Shown here piece by piece: positions 18,330 through 27,037 of a stretch of DNA of 64,000 nt; positions within the stretch are counted from its first letter, which is position 1, and the number at the start of each line of letters is the position of its first letter. The position numbers and the translations under genes are program-made. Location: positions 124,001-188,000 of the forward strand of contig JAWLHE010000009.1 of the NCBI GenBank assembly GCA_041690495.1, in the 5' to 3' direction. Under the pieces are notes generated by a model, which saw only the letters and a list, made by a program, of their open reading frames with translations, did not search any database and was not told the origin of the DNA. The stretch is from DATAAP01 sp041690495. GTDB taxonomy: Bacteria > Pseudomonadota > Alphaproteobacteria > CACIAM-22H2.

Positions 18330-19346
18330 TCACGCGCGCGGCGCGAGCGGCAAATTTACAAGCAGGTTCTGTGGCTTGAGTCGCAACCGGTCGGACCCGT
18401 CCCGCGCCATGCCGAGATAAACCGGGCGTCCGGCGATGTCGGCGCGCATCCCCCGCGGGTCGGCGAACTCGAGCCGGAACAGCGCGAGCACCCGGGCGAG
18501 GCGGTCCTCGGCGACCTCCACGCCGTTGTAGAGGTCGTTCATGATGGCGCTGGCCTGGGCATCGAGCCCGACATGCCAGACCCAGCGCTCGTCGGAAATG
18601 CGCGCGACCGGATGCACCGCGACCGTCACGCCGAGGAAATGCGCCACCCACGCCTCGAGGTCGCGGGCGAGCGCATCGAGCCCGGCGCGGCCGAAGCTCA
18701 GGTCGAGGACGGTATCGTGGCGCTCGTCGCGGCCCCAGTACGATTCGGCGTTGGCCTCGGTCAACACGTCGAGCTCGACCTGCCGCGTCGGCGTGTTCGA
18801 TTCGACCAGGAGCTGGCCGAGCGCGCCCATGCCGCCGGTGCGCGCGTACATGTCGATCACCTCGTCGTCGCCGGCCATCACGGCGCCGTCCCGGACGGTG
18901 ATCTTCTGGGTGCGGAAGAACAGCTCGGCTGCGCGCACACGCAGCGGGTCCGCGGTGCCGTCGAGGACGCGGCGCATGATCACGTGGACGAGCTGGTCGA
19001 CGAACAGCGGCGGGACGGGCTCGCGCGGCGGATCCAGGAACAGCGCCAGATAGCAGGCCTCGACCGTGGCCGCGGCGGCGAGCCGGTCGCGGAAGCCGAG
19101 CAGCACGCGATAGTTGTCCTGCGCGTCGGCGTCGGCGAGCGCGGCGATTTCGGCGGGCGCCACCGGCCGGCGCGGGTCGTCGAGCAATGCCGCATGCAGC
19201 CGGCGCTCGGCCGCGCAGGATTCGGCCACCGGCCGGATCTCCGGCCGCATCAGATAGGCGCGCAGGAAGCCGTTGGTGACGGCCAGATGGCCGTTTGCGG
19301 CCGGCTCGAGCAGGTGATAGCCGGATGCGCGCCAGAAATCGGGCAT
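18330..19346 (-). CDS. DUF6352 family protein
   Basis: 338 residues, probably DUF6352 by its start MPDFWRASGYHLLEPAANGH and LAVTNGFLRAYLMRPEIRPV, followed by an all-helical body and a late RWVWHVGLDAQASAIMNDLYNG segment. No catalytic motif, signal peptide or membrane helix is seen. Function unknown. ATG 19346 has GGA six bases upstream; ATG 19352 is the alternative. It is divergent from NDUFA12 and upstream of nrdJ on the same strand, but nrdJ has its own regulatory region. Confidence 0.8.
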   Translation of the reverse strand: MPDFWRASGYHLLEPAANGHLAVTNGFLRAYLMRPEIRPVAESCAAERRLHAALLDDPRRPVAPAEIAALADADAQDNYRVLLGFRDRLAAAATVEACYLALFLDPPREPVPPLFVDQLVHVIMRRVLDGTADPLRVRAAELFFRTQKITVRDGAVMAGDDEVIDMYARTGGMGALGQLLVESNTPTRQVELDVLTEANAESYWGRDERHDTVLDLSFGRAGLDALARDLEAWVAHFLGVTVAVHPVARISDERWVWHVGLDAQASAIMNDLYNGVEVAEDRLARVLALFRLEFADPRGMRADIAGRPVYLGMARDGSDRLRLKPQNLLVNLPLAPRA

Positions 19347-19439
19347 TTCCATTCCGGGTTGACGTGGCCCGCAAATCTGGACGGGCGCGGGCCGCCATGC
19401 AATAGTCCCGCGCAATTTCGATTAGGTTTCGCGATCTTC

Positions 19440-19805
19440 ATGACACTGGCGACCAGGCTGTATACATGGCTGCGCGGCGAGCGCGTCGGCAGCGACGATC
19501 TCGGCAACGAGTATTACCGCGACAAGAGCGGGGCGCGCCGCTTCTCCGGCCGGCGCGAGAAGCGCTGGGTGCTGTACAAGGGCGAGGCCGAGGCCTCGAA
19601 GGTGCCGTCGGAGTGGCATGCCTGGCTGCACCACACTGTCAAGGAGCCGCCGCCGCCGGGCGGGCCGCCGAAGAAGCCCTGGCAGAAGGAGCACATCCCG
19701 AACCTGACCGGGACGTCCGAGGCGTACCGGCCGCCGGGCCACGACTACAAGGGCGGGCGTCGCGCGCGCGCCACGGGCGATTACGAGCCCTGGGTGCCGG
19801 GCTGA
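19440..19805 (+). CDS. NADH:ubiquinone oxidoreductase subunit NDUFA12
   Basis: 121 residues. Accessory subunit of respiratory complex I found in alphaproteobacteria and mitochondria (B17.2 homologue). Signature parts: TRLYTWLRGERVGSDDLGNEYY, RRFSGRREKRWVLY, EASKVPSEWHAWLHH and the C-terminal ...YEPWVPG. ATG 19440 gives the family-typical start. It is followed at 28 bases by mlaD and then DUF2155, an arrangement common in this class. Confidence 0.95.
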   Translation: MTLATRLYTWLRGERVGSDDLGNEYYRDKSGARRFSGRREKRWVLYKGEAEASKVPSEWHAWLHHTVKEPPPPGGPPKKPWQKEHIPNLTGTSEAYRPPGHDYKGGRRARATGDYEPWVPG

Positions 19806-19833
19806 CCGCGCCATGATCACGCGGGGCTGAGGC

Positions 19834-20316
19834 ATGAAGAGAAACCTGATCGAGACACTGATGGGCGCGATCGTGCTGATCGTCGCCGGCCTGTTCCTGG
19901 TGTTCGCCTATTCGTCGACCAACGTCCGGCCGGTGCGCGGCTACGACGTGTTCGCCAAGTTCGAGCGCGTCGACGGCCTCGCCGTCGGCGCCGACGTGCG
20001 CCTGTCCGGCATCAAGGTCGGCACCGTGGTCGAGCAGAAGCTCGAGCCGAGCACCTATCTCGCGGTCCTGCGCCTCAGTATCGATTCCCAGGTCAAGCTG
20101 CCCACCGATACGGTGGCGCAGGTCACCAGCGAGGGGCTGCTCGGCAACAATTTCGTCTCGCTGGTCCCCGGCGCCGACGAAAAGGTGATCCCGCCGGGCG
20201 GCGAGGTCCGCTTCACCCAGGCACCGGTGAACCTGGTGCAGATGCTGGGCAAGTTCATCTTCAACTCCGCCGAGAGCGGCCAGGGCTCGGGCGGTTCGGC
20301 GCCGGCCAAGCCCTGA
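19834..20316 (+). CDS. mlaD: MlaD-type MCE protein
   Basis: 160 residues. One N-terminal transmembrane helix (LMGAIVLIVAGLFLVFAY, about 9-26), then a single MCE domain (YDVFAKFERVDGLAVGADVRLSGIKVG to GLLGNNFVSLVPG). Periplasmic substrate-binding ring of the Mla phospholipid transporter that maintains outer-membrane lipid asymmetry; the other mla genes are not here. The short Gly/Ser-rich C-terminus is normal for alphaproteobacteria. Likely in an operon with NDUFA12 and DUF2155. Confidence 0.95.
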   Translation: MKRNLIETLMGAIVLIVAGLFLVFAYSSTNVRPVRGYDVFAKFERVDGLAVGADVRLSGIKVGTVVEQKLEPSTYLAVLRLSIDSQVKLPTDTVAQVTSEGLLGNNFVSLVPGADEKVIPPGGEVRFTQAPVNLVQMLGKFIFNSAESGQGSGGSAPAKP

Positions 20317-20376
20317 GCGGCGCCGGCCGGCTGCCGCGCCATCGGACGGTCACATTCCGCCGCTAGGCGAAAGCCG

Positions 20377-20826
20377 ATGATACGGACCTTCATCGCTCTG
20401 CTGTTCGCTCTGGGGGCTGCGCCGGCGGCGGCGCAGATCGCGCCGCAGCCGCCCGCCTACCCGCTCGCGGTGCTGCAGACGCTCGACAAGGTGACCGGAC
20501 GCGTCCGCACCGTCGAGGTGCCGATCGAGCAGACGATCCGGCTGGGCACGCTCGACATCATGGTCCGCGTCTGCCGCAAGCGGCCGCCCGAGGAGCCGCC
20601 GGAGAGCGCCGCATTCCTCGAGGTGCGCGAGATCAGGCCGGGCGAGACGCCGCGCACCGTGTTCGTCGGCTGGATGTTCGCCTCGTCGCCGGGCGTGTCC
20701 GCGGTCGAGCATCCGGTCTACGACGTGTGGGTGCTCGATTGCAGAAGCCCGCCGCGCGAGCCGCAATCGGGTGCGGCCGCCGAGACGCTGCCGGCACCGC
20801 CGCGGCCGCGCCCGGCCCGGCGCTAG
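20377..20826 (+). CDS. DUF2155 periplasmic protein
   Basis: 149 residues. A signal peptide (FIALLFALGAAPAAA) is followed by a DUF2155 domain: AVLQTLDKVTGRVRTVEVPI, RLGTLDIMVRVCRKRPPEE, AAFLEVREI, RTVFVGWMFASSPGVSAVEHPVYDVWVLDC. The two Cys (in VRVC and LDC) probably pair. Function unknown; usually next to aat, accBC, NDUFA12 and mlaD. Its stop codon overlaps the 3' end of the convergent methyltransferase-fusion gene by four bases. Confidence 0.93.
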   Translation: MIRTFIALLFALGAAPAAAQIAPQPPAYPLAVLQTLDKVTGRVRTVEVPIEQTIRLGTLDIMVRVCRKRPPEEPPESAAFLEVREIRPGETPRTVFVGWMFASSPGVSAVEHPVYDVWVLDCRSPPREPQSGAAAETLPAPPRPRPARR

Positions 20827-22025
20827 CACCCTGCGGCGCGCCGGTACAGGCGCTGGTCCCAGAAAGCCGCGCCGATCATCGCCAGAAACCCGGCGGCCTC
20901 GGCGCGCCAATCATAGAAAATCAGGATCGCGTAGACGACCAGGAGCGCGCCGACCGCGCTGACCATCGAAGGGCCCCACGCGCCGTGGAAGCGCCTTCCC
21001 CTGGCGAGCGCAAGCGGCGCGAGCAGGGCGAACACGACAATCGCGCCGGCCCAGATCCGCGCGTTCAGCGGCACCGCCAGCCCCGCGGCGCCGAGCGCGC
21101 CGGCGAGCGCAAGCGTTCCGTAGCAGGCGGCCAGCGCCGCCGCCGTGGCCGCGGACCCGGCAAACCTGTGCTCGATCGCACGCCGGACGAGCGCGAGAGG
21201 GTTGGCCCGGGCCGCGAGCCGCACGGCCATGGACTGCGGCTTCGCCGGACGCTCCATCGCCAGTTCGATCGATCTCGCCCCGAGTGCGGTCGCAATCCGG
21301 CGCGTCTCCGGGCTGATGCTCCCGGCGAAGTAGTCGAAACGGCGCAGGACCCTTACGTTCGCAAAACCCACGGACCGGAAGAGGTCGAGGTAATCCTCCT
21401 CGACCGACGCGCCGACCACGCATTCGGCCCACAGTTTCGCGTCGATTTTCGACCTCTCGCCGGCCGGCCGCGACACCACGACATCGGCGATCTGCACGCA
21501 TCCGCCCGGCCGCAGCACGCGGAAAATCTCGGCGAACGCCTGCCGTTTGTCCGGAACCAGGTTCAGAACCCCGTTGCTTGTCACCACATCGACGCTGGCG
21601 TCGGGCAGGGGGATGGCTTCGGCATTGCCTTCGAGCGGCTCGACCTGCGAGGCGCCGGCCAACCGCGCGCTGCAGCGGAGCTTCTCCAGCATCGCCGGAG
21701 TCATATCGAGAGCCCAGACCTTGCCGGATGGCCCGACCAGCCTGGCCGCAGCCAGGGTATCGGTTCCGGATCCGGCACCGACGTCGAGCACGCGGTCCCC
21801 CGGCCGGATACACTCGGCGCGGAACGGAAATCCGACGCCAGCGAAAGACTCGATGGCGCTCGCCGGGAACGCGTCCAGCCACTCCGCCGGGTAGCCCACC
21901 AGGAGGCACGCGTTGCGGCCGGTGGGGAAATGGAAGACGGTCGATGGCGATCGCGCGACCTGGCTGTACATCTGCTGCACTGCCGCGAAGATCTGTTCGC
22001 GCGTGAACCCCAAGATGGCCACCAT
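20823..22025 (-). CDS. ArsM-like methyltransferase fused to a membrane domain
   Basis: 400 residues. Residues ~1-235 form a class I SAM methyltransferase (VLDVGAGSGTDTLAAARLVG, VWALDMTPAML, then SNGVLNLVPDKRQAFAEIFRVLRPGG), closest in layout to ArsM arsenite methyltransferases. The conserved Cys of their SNCV(I/C)NL motif is Gly; the Cys in LWAEC is kept. Residues ~285-395 contain about four transmembrane helices reminiscent of MerC-type proteins, without the mercury-binding Cys pair. Last gene of the DsrE-methyltransferase-sigma-antisigma cassette, 27 bases after the anti-sigma factor. GGGGAGC upstream of ATG 22025. Substrate unknown. Confidence 0.85.
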   Translation of the reverse strand: MVAILGFTREQIFAAVQQMYSQVARSPSTVFHFPTGRNACLLVGYPAEWLDAFPASAIESFAGVGFPFRAECIRPGDRVLDVGAGSGTDTLAAARLVGPSGKVWALDMTPAMLEKLRCSARLAGASQVEPLEGNAEAIPLPDASVDVVTSNGVLNLVPDKRQAFAEIFRVLRPGGCVQIADVVVSRPAGERSKIDAKLWAECVVGASVEEDYLDLFRSVGFANVRVLRRFDYFAGSISPETRRIATALGARSIELAMERPAKPQSMAVRLAARANPLALVRRAIEHRFAGSAATAAALAACYGTLALAGALGAAGLAVPLNARIWAGAIVVFALLAPLALARGRRFHGAWGPSMVSAVGALLVVYAILIFYDWRAEAAGFLAMIGAAFWDQRLYRRAAGC

Positions 22026-22052
22026 GGCGTGCTCCCCTGACCCGCGGTTCCA

Positions 22053-22292
22053 TCAGAACGCGTCGAGCAGCTGCCTGACCCGGCGCTTGAGCGTTTCGGG
22101 CGGCTCCTGCTCGGCCGACCGCGCCAGCTTGTGCTTCAACGCCCGCTCGAAATCGGCGCGCGAGCAGCAGCTGCGGCATTCTTCGAGATGCTCATCGATA
22201 TGGGCGCGCTTCTCGGGGTCGAGCTCCCCGTCGAGATAGGCGAAGAGGTGTTCGATCACCTCCTCGCAACGGATCCGGTCGGGCTTAATCAT
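22053..22292 (-). CDS. zinc-finger anti-sigma factor (zf-HC2)
   Basis: 79 residues. The ZAS signature is complete: HIDEHLEECRSC gives H-x3-C-x2-C, preceded by CEEVIEHLFAYLDGELD. No transmembrane helix, so it is a soluble anti-sigma factor, possibly redox- or metal-sensing like ChrR/RsrA. ATG 22292 overlaps the sigma-factor stop by 8 bases with GAGAGGG upstream, giving coupled translation. It should bind and inhibit the sigma factor encoded directly upstream. Confidence 0.92.
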   Translation of the reverse strand: MIKPDRIRCEEVIEHLFAYLDGELDPEKRAHIDEHLEECRSCCSRADFERALKHKLARSAEQEPPETLKRRVRQLLDAF

Positions 22293-22887
22293 CGACCCTC
22301 TCTTCGCGGTAGGGGCCGACGAGAAGGCCGGCCTCCTGCGCTTGCCGGTACAATGCGCGTTGCAGCAGCGAGCGCGCGCGGCTGAGCCGCGAGCGCACGG
22401 TCCCCACCGGCACGCCGAGTATTTCCGCGACCTCGGCGTAGGAATGTCCCTGCACCTCGACGAGGACAATTACGGCCCGGAAGCCGTCCGGCAGGCTGTC
22501 GAGCGCCCGTTCGATGTCGCGCCGGAGCAGCTTGTTCATCAGGTCCTGTTCGGGGTTGCTCCACCACAACAGGAAGGGCTGGTGGAGCTTCTCGAAAAGC
22601 GAAAACCGTTCGGTGTCGCATTCCGGCTCTCTTGCGACCGTCTCGATGCGCGCTCCGCGGCAACCGCTCACGAATGTGTTCGCGAGGATCCGGAAGACCC
22701 ATTTCGGGAATGTCTGGCGATCCTTGAGCTGGTCGAGGCTGCTCCAGGCCTTCACGACCGCCTCGGAAACGAGGTCCTCCGCATCGGCCTGATTGCGCGT
22801 CAGCCGCAGCGCCATGCCGTACAGCCGGCCCATCAGCCGCTCGATCTCGGCCCGGAAGAACGCACGGTCGGCGGCCTCGTCGCGCAT
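22285..22887 (-). CDS. ECF RNA polymerase sigma factor
   Basis: 200 residues, RpoE-like. Region 2: FRAEIERLMGRLYGMALRLTRNQADAEDLVSEAVVKAW, with FPKWVFRILANTFVS. Region 4: LPDGFRAVIVLVEVQGHSYAEVAEILGVPVGTVRSRLSRAR. Between them is a long linker including LHQPFLLWWSNPEQDLMNK. ATG 22887 with GAGAG upstream is chosen; ATG 22893 is equally possible. Cognate anti-sigma factor directly downstream. Likely drives its own cassette, but no promoter pair could be confirmed. Confidence 0.94.
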   Translation of the reverse strand: MRDEAADRAFFRAEIERLMGRLYGMALRLTRNQADAEDLVSEAVVKAWSSLDQLKDRQTFPKWVFRILANTFVSGCRGARIETVAREPECDTERFSLFEKLHQPFLLWWSNPEQDLMNKLLRRDIERALDSLPDGFRAVIVLVEVQGHSYAEVAEILGVPVGTVRSRLSRARSLLQRALYRQAQEAGLLVGPYREERVDD

Positions 22888-22970
22888 GCGCATCTCTCGG
22901 CGGGATGCCACGTTGAAGCATATCACGGCCGGGGGCGCACTCCCACCCGCACGCGCCCTCGCGTCTTGCA

Positions 22971-23747
22971 TTACGGTTTCACGGCAAGCAGCGACACGCT
23001 CTTGACGCCAAACTTCCTGCTCGCCGCGCGGGCGTTGTCGGAGATGAACTGGTATGCCGGGTTGTCCTCGGCCTTGGCGAGTCTCAGGCCCGCATTCTCG
23101 ATCATCGCGCGATAGGCATCCTGCTGCGCGGCGCCGCCGATGCACGCCGCCCAGAGCGTCGCGTTGCAGACGATGCCTTCGGGCAGCTGGAGCTCGGTCA
23201 CGATGTCCGACAGCGCAAGGCGTCCGCCGGATCGCAGCACGCGGGCCGCCTCGCGGAATACAAGCGGCTTTTGGGGAGAGAGATTGATCACGCCGTTGCT
23301 GATGACGGCGTCCACGGATCCGGTCTCGACCGGCACGTCCTCGATGTAGCCTTTCAGGTACGTGACGTTTGCGAAGCCGTCCCGATCGCGCAGCCGCTCG
23401 GCCTTGGCACGCTGCGCGTCGGTCATGTCCACGCCGATCACGCGTCCGGACGGGCCAACCTTGAGGGCGGCGACGAAGCTGTCCATCCCCGATCCGCTGC
23501 CGAGATCGAGCACGGTTTCGCCCGCTTTCAGATCGGCGAGATGAAAGTAGTATCCGACGCCCGCGAAGGACTGAATCGCTTCCGCCGGGATCCGGTCGAG
23601 ATCGGCGGGCGCGTAGCCCAGGCGCTCGGCCAGGCCCCGGCCCATCTCGAAATGGAATTCGCCGTCGGGCGTCTCGGCGACGCTCTTGTACATTGCCTTG
23701 ACTTTGGTCTCGAGGTCTTTCGGATCGAATGTGGCGACGGTGGCCAT
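22971..23747 (-). CDS. ArsM-like SAM methyltransferase
   Basis: 258 residues. SAM site VLDLGSGSGMDSFVAALKVG, VIGVDMTDAQ, then ISNGVINLSPQKPLVFREAARVLRSGGRLALSDIV and TLWAACIGGA. Overall plan of ArsM, but the arsenic-binding Cys normally in the ISNCV motif is Gly, while the LWxxC Cys remains. It shares the N-terminal IxSFAGVG(Y/F)xF segment with the fusion methyltransferase downstream, so the two are paralogues. CAGGAG upstream of ATG 23747. 19 bases after the DsrE gene. Substrate unknown; arsenite or another soft metalloid/thiol acceptor is possible. Confidence 0.88.
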   Translation of the reverse strand: MATVATFDPKDLETKVKAMYKSVAETPDGEFHFEMGRGLAERLGYAPADLDRIPAEAIQSFAGVGYYFHLADLKAGETVLDLGSGSGMDSFVAALKVGPSGRVIGVDMTDAQRAKAERLRDRDGFANVTYLKGYIEDVPVETGSVDAVISNGVINLSPQKPLVFREAARVLRSGGRLALSDIVTELQLPEGIVCNATLWAACIGGAAQQDAYRAMIENAGLRLAKAEDNPAYQFISDNARAASRKFGVKSVSLLAVKP

Positions 23748-23766
23748 GAGAAACTCCTGTTGTGGC

Positions 23767-24135
23767 TCAGATCACGACGGCGGCGCCCTTGTCGACATGG
23801 TCGACCAGGCTCATGGCGCCGGTGATCGCAGCGCCCTCGATCAGGTCTTCCTTGGTGATTTGGCGTGCATTGGCGCACGCACCGCAGACCCAGAGCTTGC
23901 CGTTCGAGCCAAGGAAGCTCTGGAGGAATTCCTTGAGCGGCTTGTGGCCCTCCTTGCGAATTGTGTCCGCGTAGCGTTTCGTGGCGATCCGGACGCCTTC
24001 GGCGGAAAGAAACACCGCGGTGTCCCTGTTCGCCGCGGACGCCGTGCTGGCGACGATGAATGCGACGGTTGCGCGCTCCGGGTCCTCGCTTCCCCAGGAG
24101 CAGTGAACGAGCAGAGCCTTGCCGTTTGCAGTCAT
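23767..24135 (-). CDS. DsrE-family protein
   Basis: 122 residues with the DsrE/DsrF fold pattern: ALLVHCSWGSEDPERATVAFIVAS, AVFLSAEGVRIATK, and a C-x-x-C in KLWVCGACANARQI, then IEGAAITGAMSLVDHVDKG. DsrE-like proteins carry sulfur on a conserved Cys (here in the VCGAC segment). First gene of the sigma-factor cassette; GGAAGGGAG lies upstream of ATG 24135. Suggests sulfur or thiol chemistry linked with the methyltransferases. Confidence 0.9.
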   Translation of the reverse strand: MTANGKALLVHCSWGSEDPERATVAFIVASTASAANRDTAVFLSAEGVRIATKRYADTIRKEGHKPLKEFLQSFLGSNGKLWVCGACANARQITKEDLIEGAAITGAMSLVDHVDKGAAVVI

Positions 24136-24374
24136 TTTCCGCTCCCTTCCATTGCAGGTTGAAATGAGATCGGGTTCGCGGAGCCGGACGCCCTGCTCGT
24201 GAAACCTGGTGTCCTCGAGCGGCTTCCGGCCTGCCGTGGCGACGACGATCATGACGAGGTCGTCGATTCCGCGGGATCCATGCGTGATTTGGCGGATCTC
24301 CCTGAACGTTGGCGGCCCAAGGACGCAATCCCGGTCGAAAAAGTTCCCGCCTCCGCGACGGCGTGCCTCACAGT

Positions 24375-25031
24375 CTAGATGTCGACCGGGCTGGTCAGCA
24401 GCGAGCCCATGATCGCCTCGCCCTCGGCGTCGAGCTCGCGGTAGAAGCGCGCCGGAATCTCGAGCGCGCGCGCGAGCTGGCGCCGGTAGGCGGCGCGGGT
24501 GATCTCGGTGGCTCCGAACTGCGCCAGGTGCGGCGTCACGAACTGGGTGTCGAGCAGGGTGAAGCCGCCGCGGATCAGCCGCACGACGAGATGGACCAGC
24601 GCCACCTTGCTGGCGTCGCGCTCGCGGCTGAACATGCTCTCGCCGAAATAGGCGCCGCCCAGCGACACGCCGTAGAGGCCGCCGACCATGCGGCCGCCGC
24701 GCCAGCATTCGACGCTGTGGGCGAAGCCGCGGCGGTGCAACTCACCGTAGAGCCGGACGATCTCGCTGTTGATCCACGTGGCGCGGCGCTTGGGCGTGAT
24801 CTCGGCGCAACCGTCGAGCACGCCGAGGAAGTCGCGGTCGACATGGATATCGAAGGTGCCGCGCCGCACCACCTTGCGCAGGCTGCGCGGCACGCGGAAG
24901 GCGTCGAGCGGGATGACGCCGCGGCGCTCGGGATCGACCCAGAACAGCTCGGGATCCTCGGCCGTCTCGGCCATCGGAAACAGGCCGATCGTATAGGCGC
25001 GCAGCAGGAGATCCGGGGTCAGCTCGGTCAT
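24375..25031 (-). CDS. aat: leucyl/phenylalanyl-tRNA--protein transferase
   Basis: 218 residues. Adds Leu or Phe to N-terminal Arg/Lys of proteins for ClpS/ClpAP degradation (N-degron pathway). Family marks: [71 protein letters not shown] and [16 protein letters not shown]. Cytosolic. Same strand and order as accC-accB-aroQ, as in many alphaproteobacteria, but DUF2155, usually next, is now 3.5 kb away and inverted. Confidence 0.96.
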   Translation of the reverse strand: MTELTPDLLLRAYTIGLFPMAETAEDPELFWVDPERRGVIPLDAFRVPRSLRKVVRRGTFDIHVDRDFLGVLDGCAEITPKRRATWINSEIVRLYGELHRRGFAHSVECWRGGRMVGGLYGVSLGGAYFGESMFSRERDASKVALVHLVVRLIRGGFTLLDTQFVTPHLAQFGATEITRAAYRRQLARALEIPARFYRELDAEGEAIMGSLLTSPVDI

Positions 25032-25082
25032 GCCGCACCCATATTAGCGCAGCCGCCGCCGGGACAAGCAGGGGGGCGTTGG

Positions 25083-25218
25083 GATGACGTGCGCCGGCCC
25101 ATCCTTGAAGACGCCCGCTGCGGGGGGCTCCCCGGCATGAGGCCGTGAAGAAATAACGACCTCGTCCCGGGGAGCGATTTCGCACGAGGCGGAATCGCGT
25201 CTCGAAGGATGGGCCGCA
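25083..25218. repeat. second paired-palindrome family
   Basis: CGGCCCATCCTTGAAGACG on the left and CGTCTCGAAGGATGGGCCG on the right are inverted near-copies flanking about 95 bases with internal palindromes (CTCCCCGG / CCGGGGAG). A repeat with core ATCCTTCGAGACG is common in alphaproteobacterial intergenic regions. Lies between accC and aat. Confidence 0.7.
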
Positions 25219-25234
25219 GACACCTGCGGCCGGC

Positions 25235-26578
25235 TCAGTCCTTCAGGCCGACGAAGCGCTCGAGCCAATGGATGTCGTAGTCGCCGTTGATGAAGTCGGG
25301 CGCCTGGACGATGCGCCGGTGCAGCGGCAGGGTGGTGTCGATGCCGCCGACGACGTATTCGTCCAGCGCACGGCGAAGCCGCATCAGCGCCTCGTTGCGG
25401 GTCGTGCCGTGGACGATCAGCTTGGCCACCATGCTGTCGTAGTACGGCGGCACGCGATAGCCGGAATAGAGCGCCGAATCGATGCGCACGCCGAGACCCC
25501 CGGGCGCGTGGTACTCGGCGATACGGCCCGGCGATGGGCAGAAAGTGTCCGGGTTTTCGGCGTTGACGCGGCATTCGATCGCATGGCCGAGGAACTTGAC
25601 GTTCTCCTGCCTGAACGGCAGCGGGGCTCCGGCGGCGATGCGGATCTGCTCGCGAACGATGTCGAGGCCGCAGACCATCTCGGTCACCGGATGCTCGACC
25701 TGCAGCCGCGTGTTCATCTCGATGAAATAGAAATGGCCGTCCTCGTAGAGGAACTCGAGCGTGCCGGCGTTGCGATAGCCGAGCTTGGCCAGCGCCCGGC
25801 AGACGGTGTCGCCGATCTCGCGGCGCTGCGCGTCGTTCAGGGCGGGCGAGGGGCTCTCCTCGACCAGCTTCTGGTGGCGGCGCTGCAGCGAGCAGTCGCG
25901 CTCGCCGAGATGGACGACATTGCCGTGGGTGTCGGCGAGAACCTGAATCTCGATGTGGCGCGGCCGGCCGAGATACTTCTCTATGTAGACCGTATCGTCG
26001 CCGAAATTCGCCAGCGCCTCTCTGCGCGCGACCTGGAACGCCTCGCTCAGATCGCCGGCGGACTGCGCGACCTTCATCCCCTTGCCGCCGCCGCCCGCCG
26101 CGGCCTTGGTCAGCACGGGATAGCCGATCGTCTCCGCGAGCCGCAGAGCCGTCTCGACATCGGCGACCGGGCCGTCGGAGCCCGGCACGCAGGGGATGCC
26201 GAGCGCCTTGACCGCGGCCTTGGCGGCGATCTTGTCGCCCATCATGCGGATGTGGTCGGGCGACGGGCCGATGAAGGCGAAGCCGTGCTCCTCGACCATC
26301 GCCGCGAAATCCGCGTTCTCCGAAAGAAAACCGTAGCCGGGATGGATCGCGTCGGCGCCTGAGATGGTGGCGGCCGACAGGATCGCCGGCATGTTCAGAT
26401 AGCTTTCGCGCGCCGCCGGCGGGCCGATGCACACGCTCTCGTCCGCGAGACGCACATGCATCGCATCGGCATCGGCCGTCGAATGCACCGCGACGGTCGA
26501 TATGCCGAGCTCCTTGCAGGCGCGGTGGATGCGCAGCGCGATCTCGCCGCGATTGGCAATAAGGACCTTTTCGAACAC
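25235..26578 (-). CDS. accC: acetyl-CoA carboxylase biotin carboxylase subunit
   Basis: 447 residues, full length. ATP-dependent carboxylation of biotin on AccB, the first half of malonyl-CoA formation for fatty-acid synthesis. Biotin-carboxylase N-domain ([26 protein letters not shown]), ATP-grasp loop [56 protein letters not shown] and the C-terminal swivel domain. It follows accB at 6 bases, in the operon aroQ-accB-accC(-aat). Confidence 0.97.
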   Translation of the reverse strand: MFEKVLIANRGEIALRIHRACKELGISTVAVHSTADADAMHVRLADESVCIGPPAARESYLNMPAILSAATISGADAIHPGYGFLSENADFAAMVEEHGFAFIGPSPDHIRMMGDKIAAKAAVKALGIPCVPGSDGPVADVETALRLAETIGYPVLTKAAAGGGGKGMKVAQSAGDLSEAFQVARREALANFGDDTVYIEKYLGRPRHIEIQVLADTHGNVVHLGERDCSLQRRHQKLVEESPSPALNDAQRREIGDTVCRALAKLGYRNAGTLEFLYEDGHFYFIEMNTRLQVEHPVTEMVCGLDIVREQIRIAAGAPLPFRQENVKFLGHAIECRVNAENPDTFCPSPGRIAEYHAPGGLGVRIDSALYSGYRVPPYYDSMVAKLIVHGTTRNEALMRLRRALDEYVVGGIDTTLPLHRRIVQAPDFINGDYDIHWLERFVGLKD

Positions 26579-26584
26579 CGGCGC

Positions 26585-27037
26585 CTATTCGACCGATAGA
26601 AGCGGCTCGCCGTACTCGACCGGCGAGCCGTTGCTGACGAAGATCTGCGTCACCGTGCCGGCGCGAGGGCTGCGGATCTGATTCATCACCTTCATCGCCT
26701 CGATGATCAGCAGGGTCTGACCCTCCTTGACCTGATCGCCGACCTTGACGAAGGGCGGCGCGCCGGGTTCCGGCCCGACATAGACGGTGCCGACCATCGG
26801 CGCGGTGATCGCGTTGGCCGGCGGCACATCGCCGGCTGCGCCAGCCGCCGCGCCGGGACCGGCCGCAGGCGCCGGATTGGGGCCAGCGATTGCCGTCGCG
26901 ACAGGTGCCACCGCCGGCCGCGCCACGCGGATGCGGCGCTCGCCCTCTGCGTACTCGATTTCGCCGAGGCCGGTCTGGTTGAGAATCTCGGCAAGCTGGC
27001 GGATCAGGTCGGGATCAACAGAGAACTTGTTCGCCAT
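26585..27037 (-). CDS. accB: acetyl-CoA carboxylase biotin carboxyl carrier protein
   Basis: 150 residues. N-terminal DLIRQLAEILNQTGLGEIEYAEGERRIRV, an Ala/Pro-rich linker of ~45 residues, and a C-terminal biotinyl domain with the modified Lys in EAMKVMNQI. Its ATG overlaps the stop of aroQ by one base (TGATG), giving coupled translation. Carries carboxybiotin between AccC and AccAD. Confidence 0.97.
   Translation of the reverse strand: MANKFSVDPDLIRQLAEILNQTGLGEIEYAEGERRIRVARPAVAPVATAIAGPNPAPAAGPGAAAGAAGDVPPANAITAPMVGTVYVGPEPGAPPFVKVGDQVKEGQTLLIIEAMKVMNQIRSPRAGTVTQIFVSNGSPVEYGEPLLSVE

Noticed and set aside
24136..24374. N-terminal extension of the DsrE gene or a small gene upstream
   Set aside because: The upstream frame (VMIVVATAGRKPLED...) is open, but ATG 24135 has a strong SD and matches the family start.
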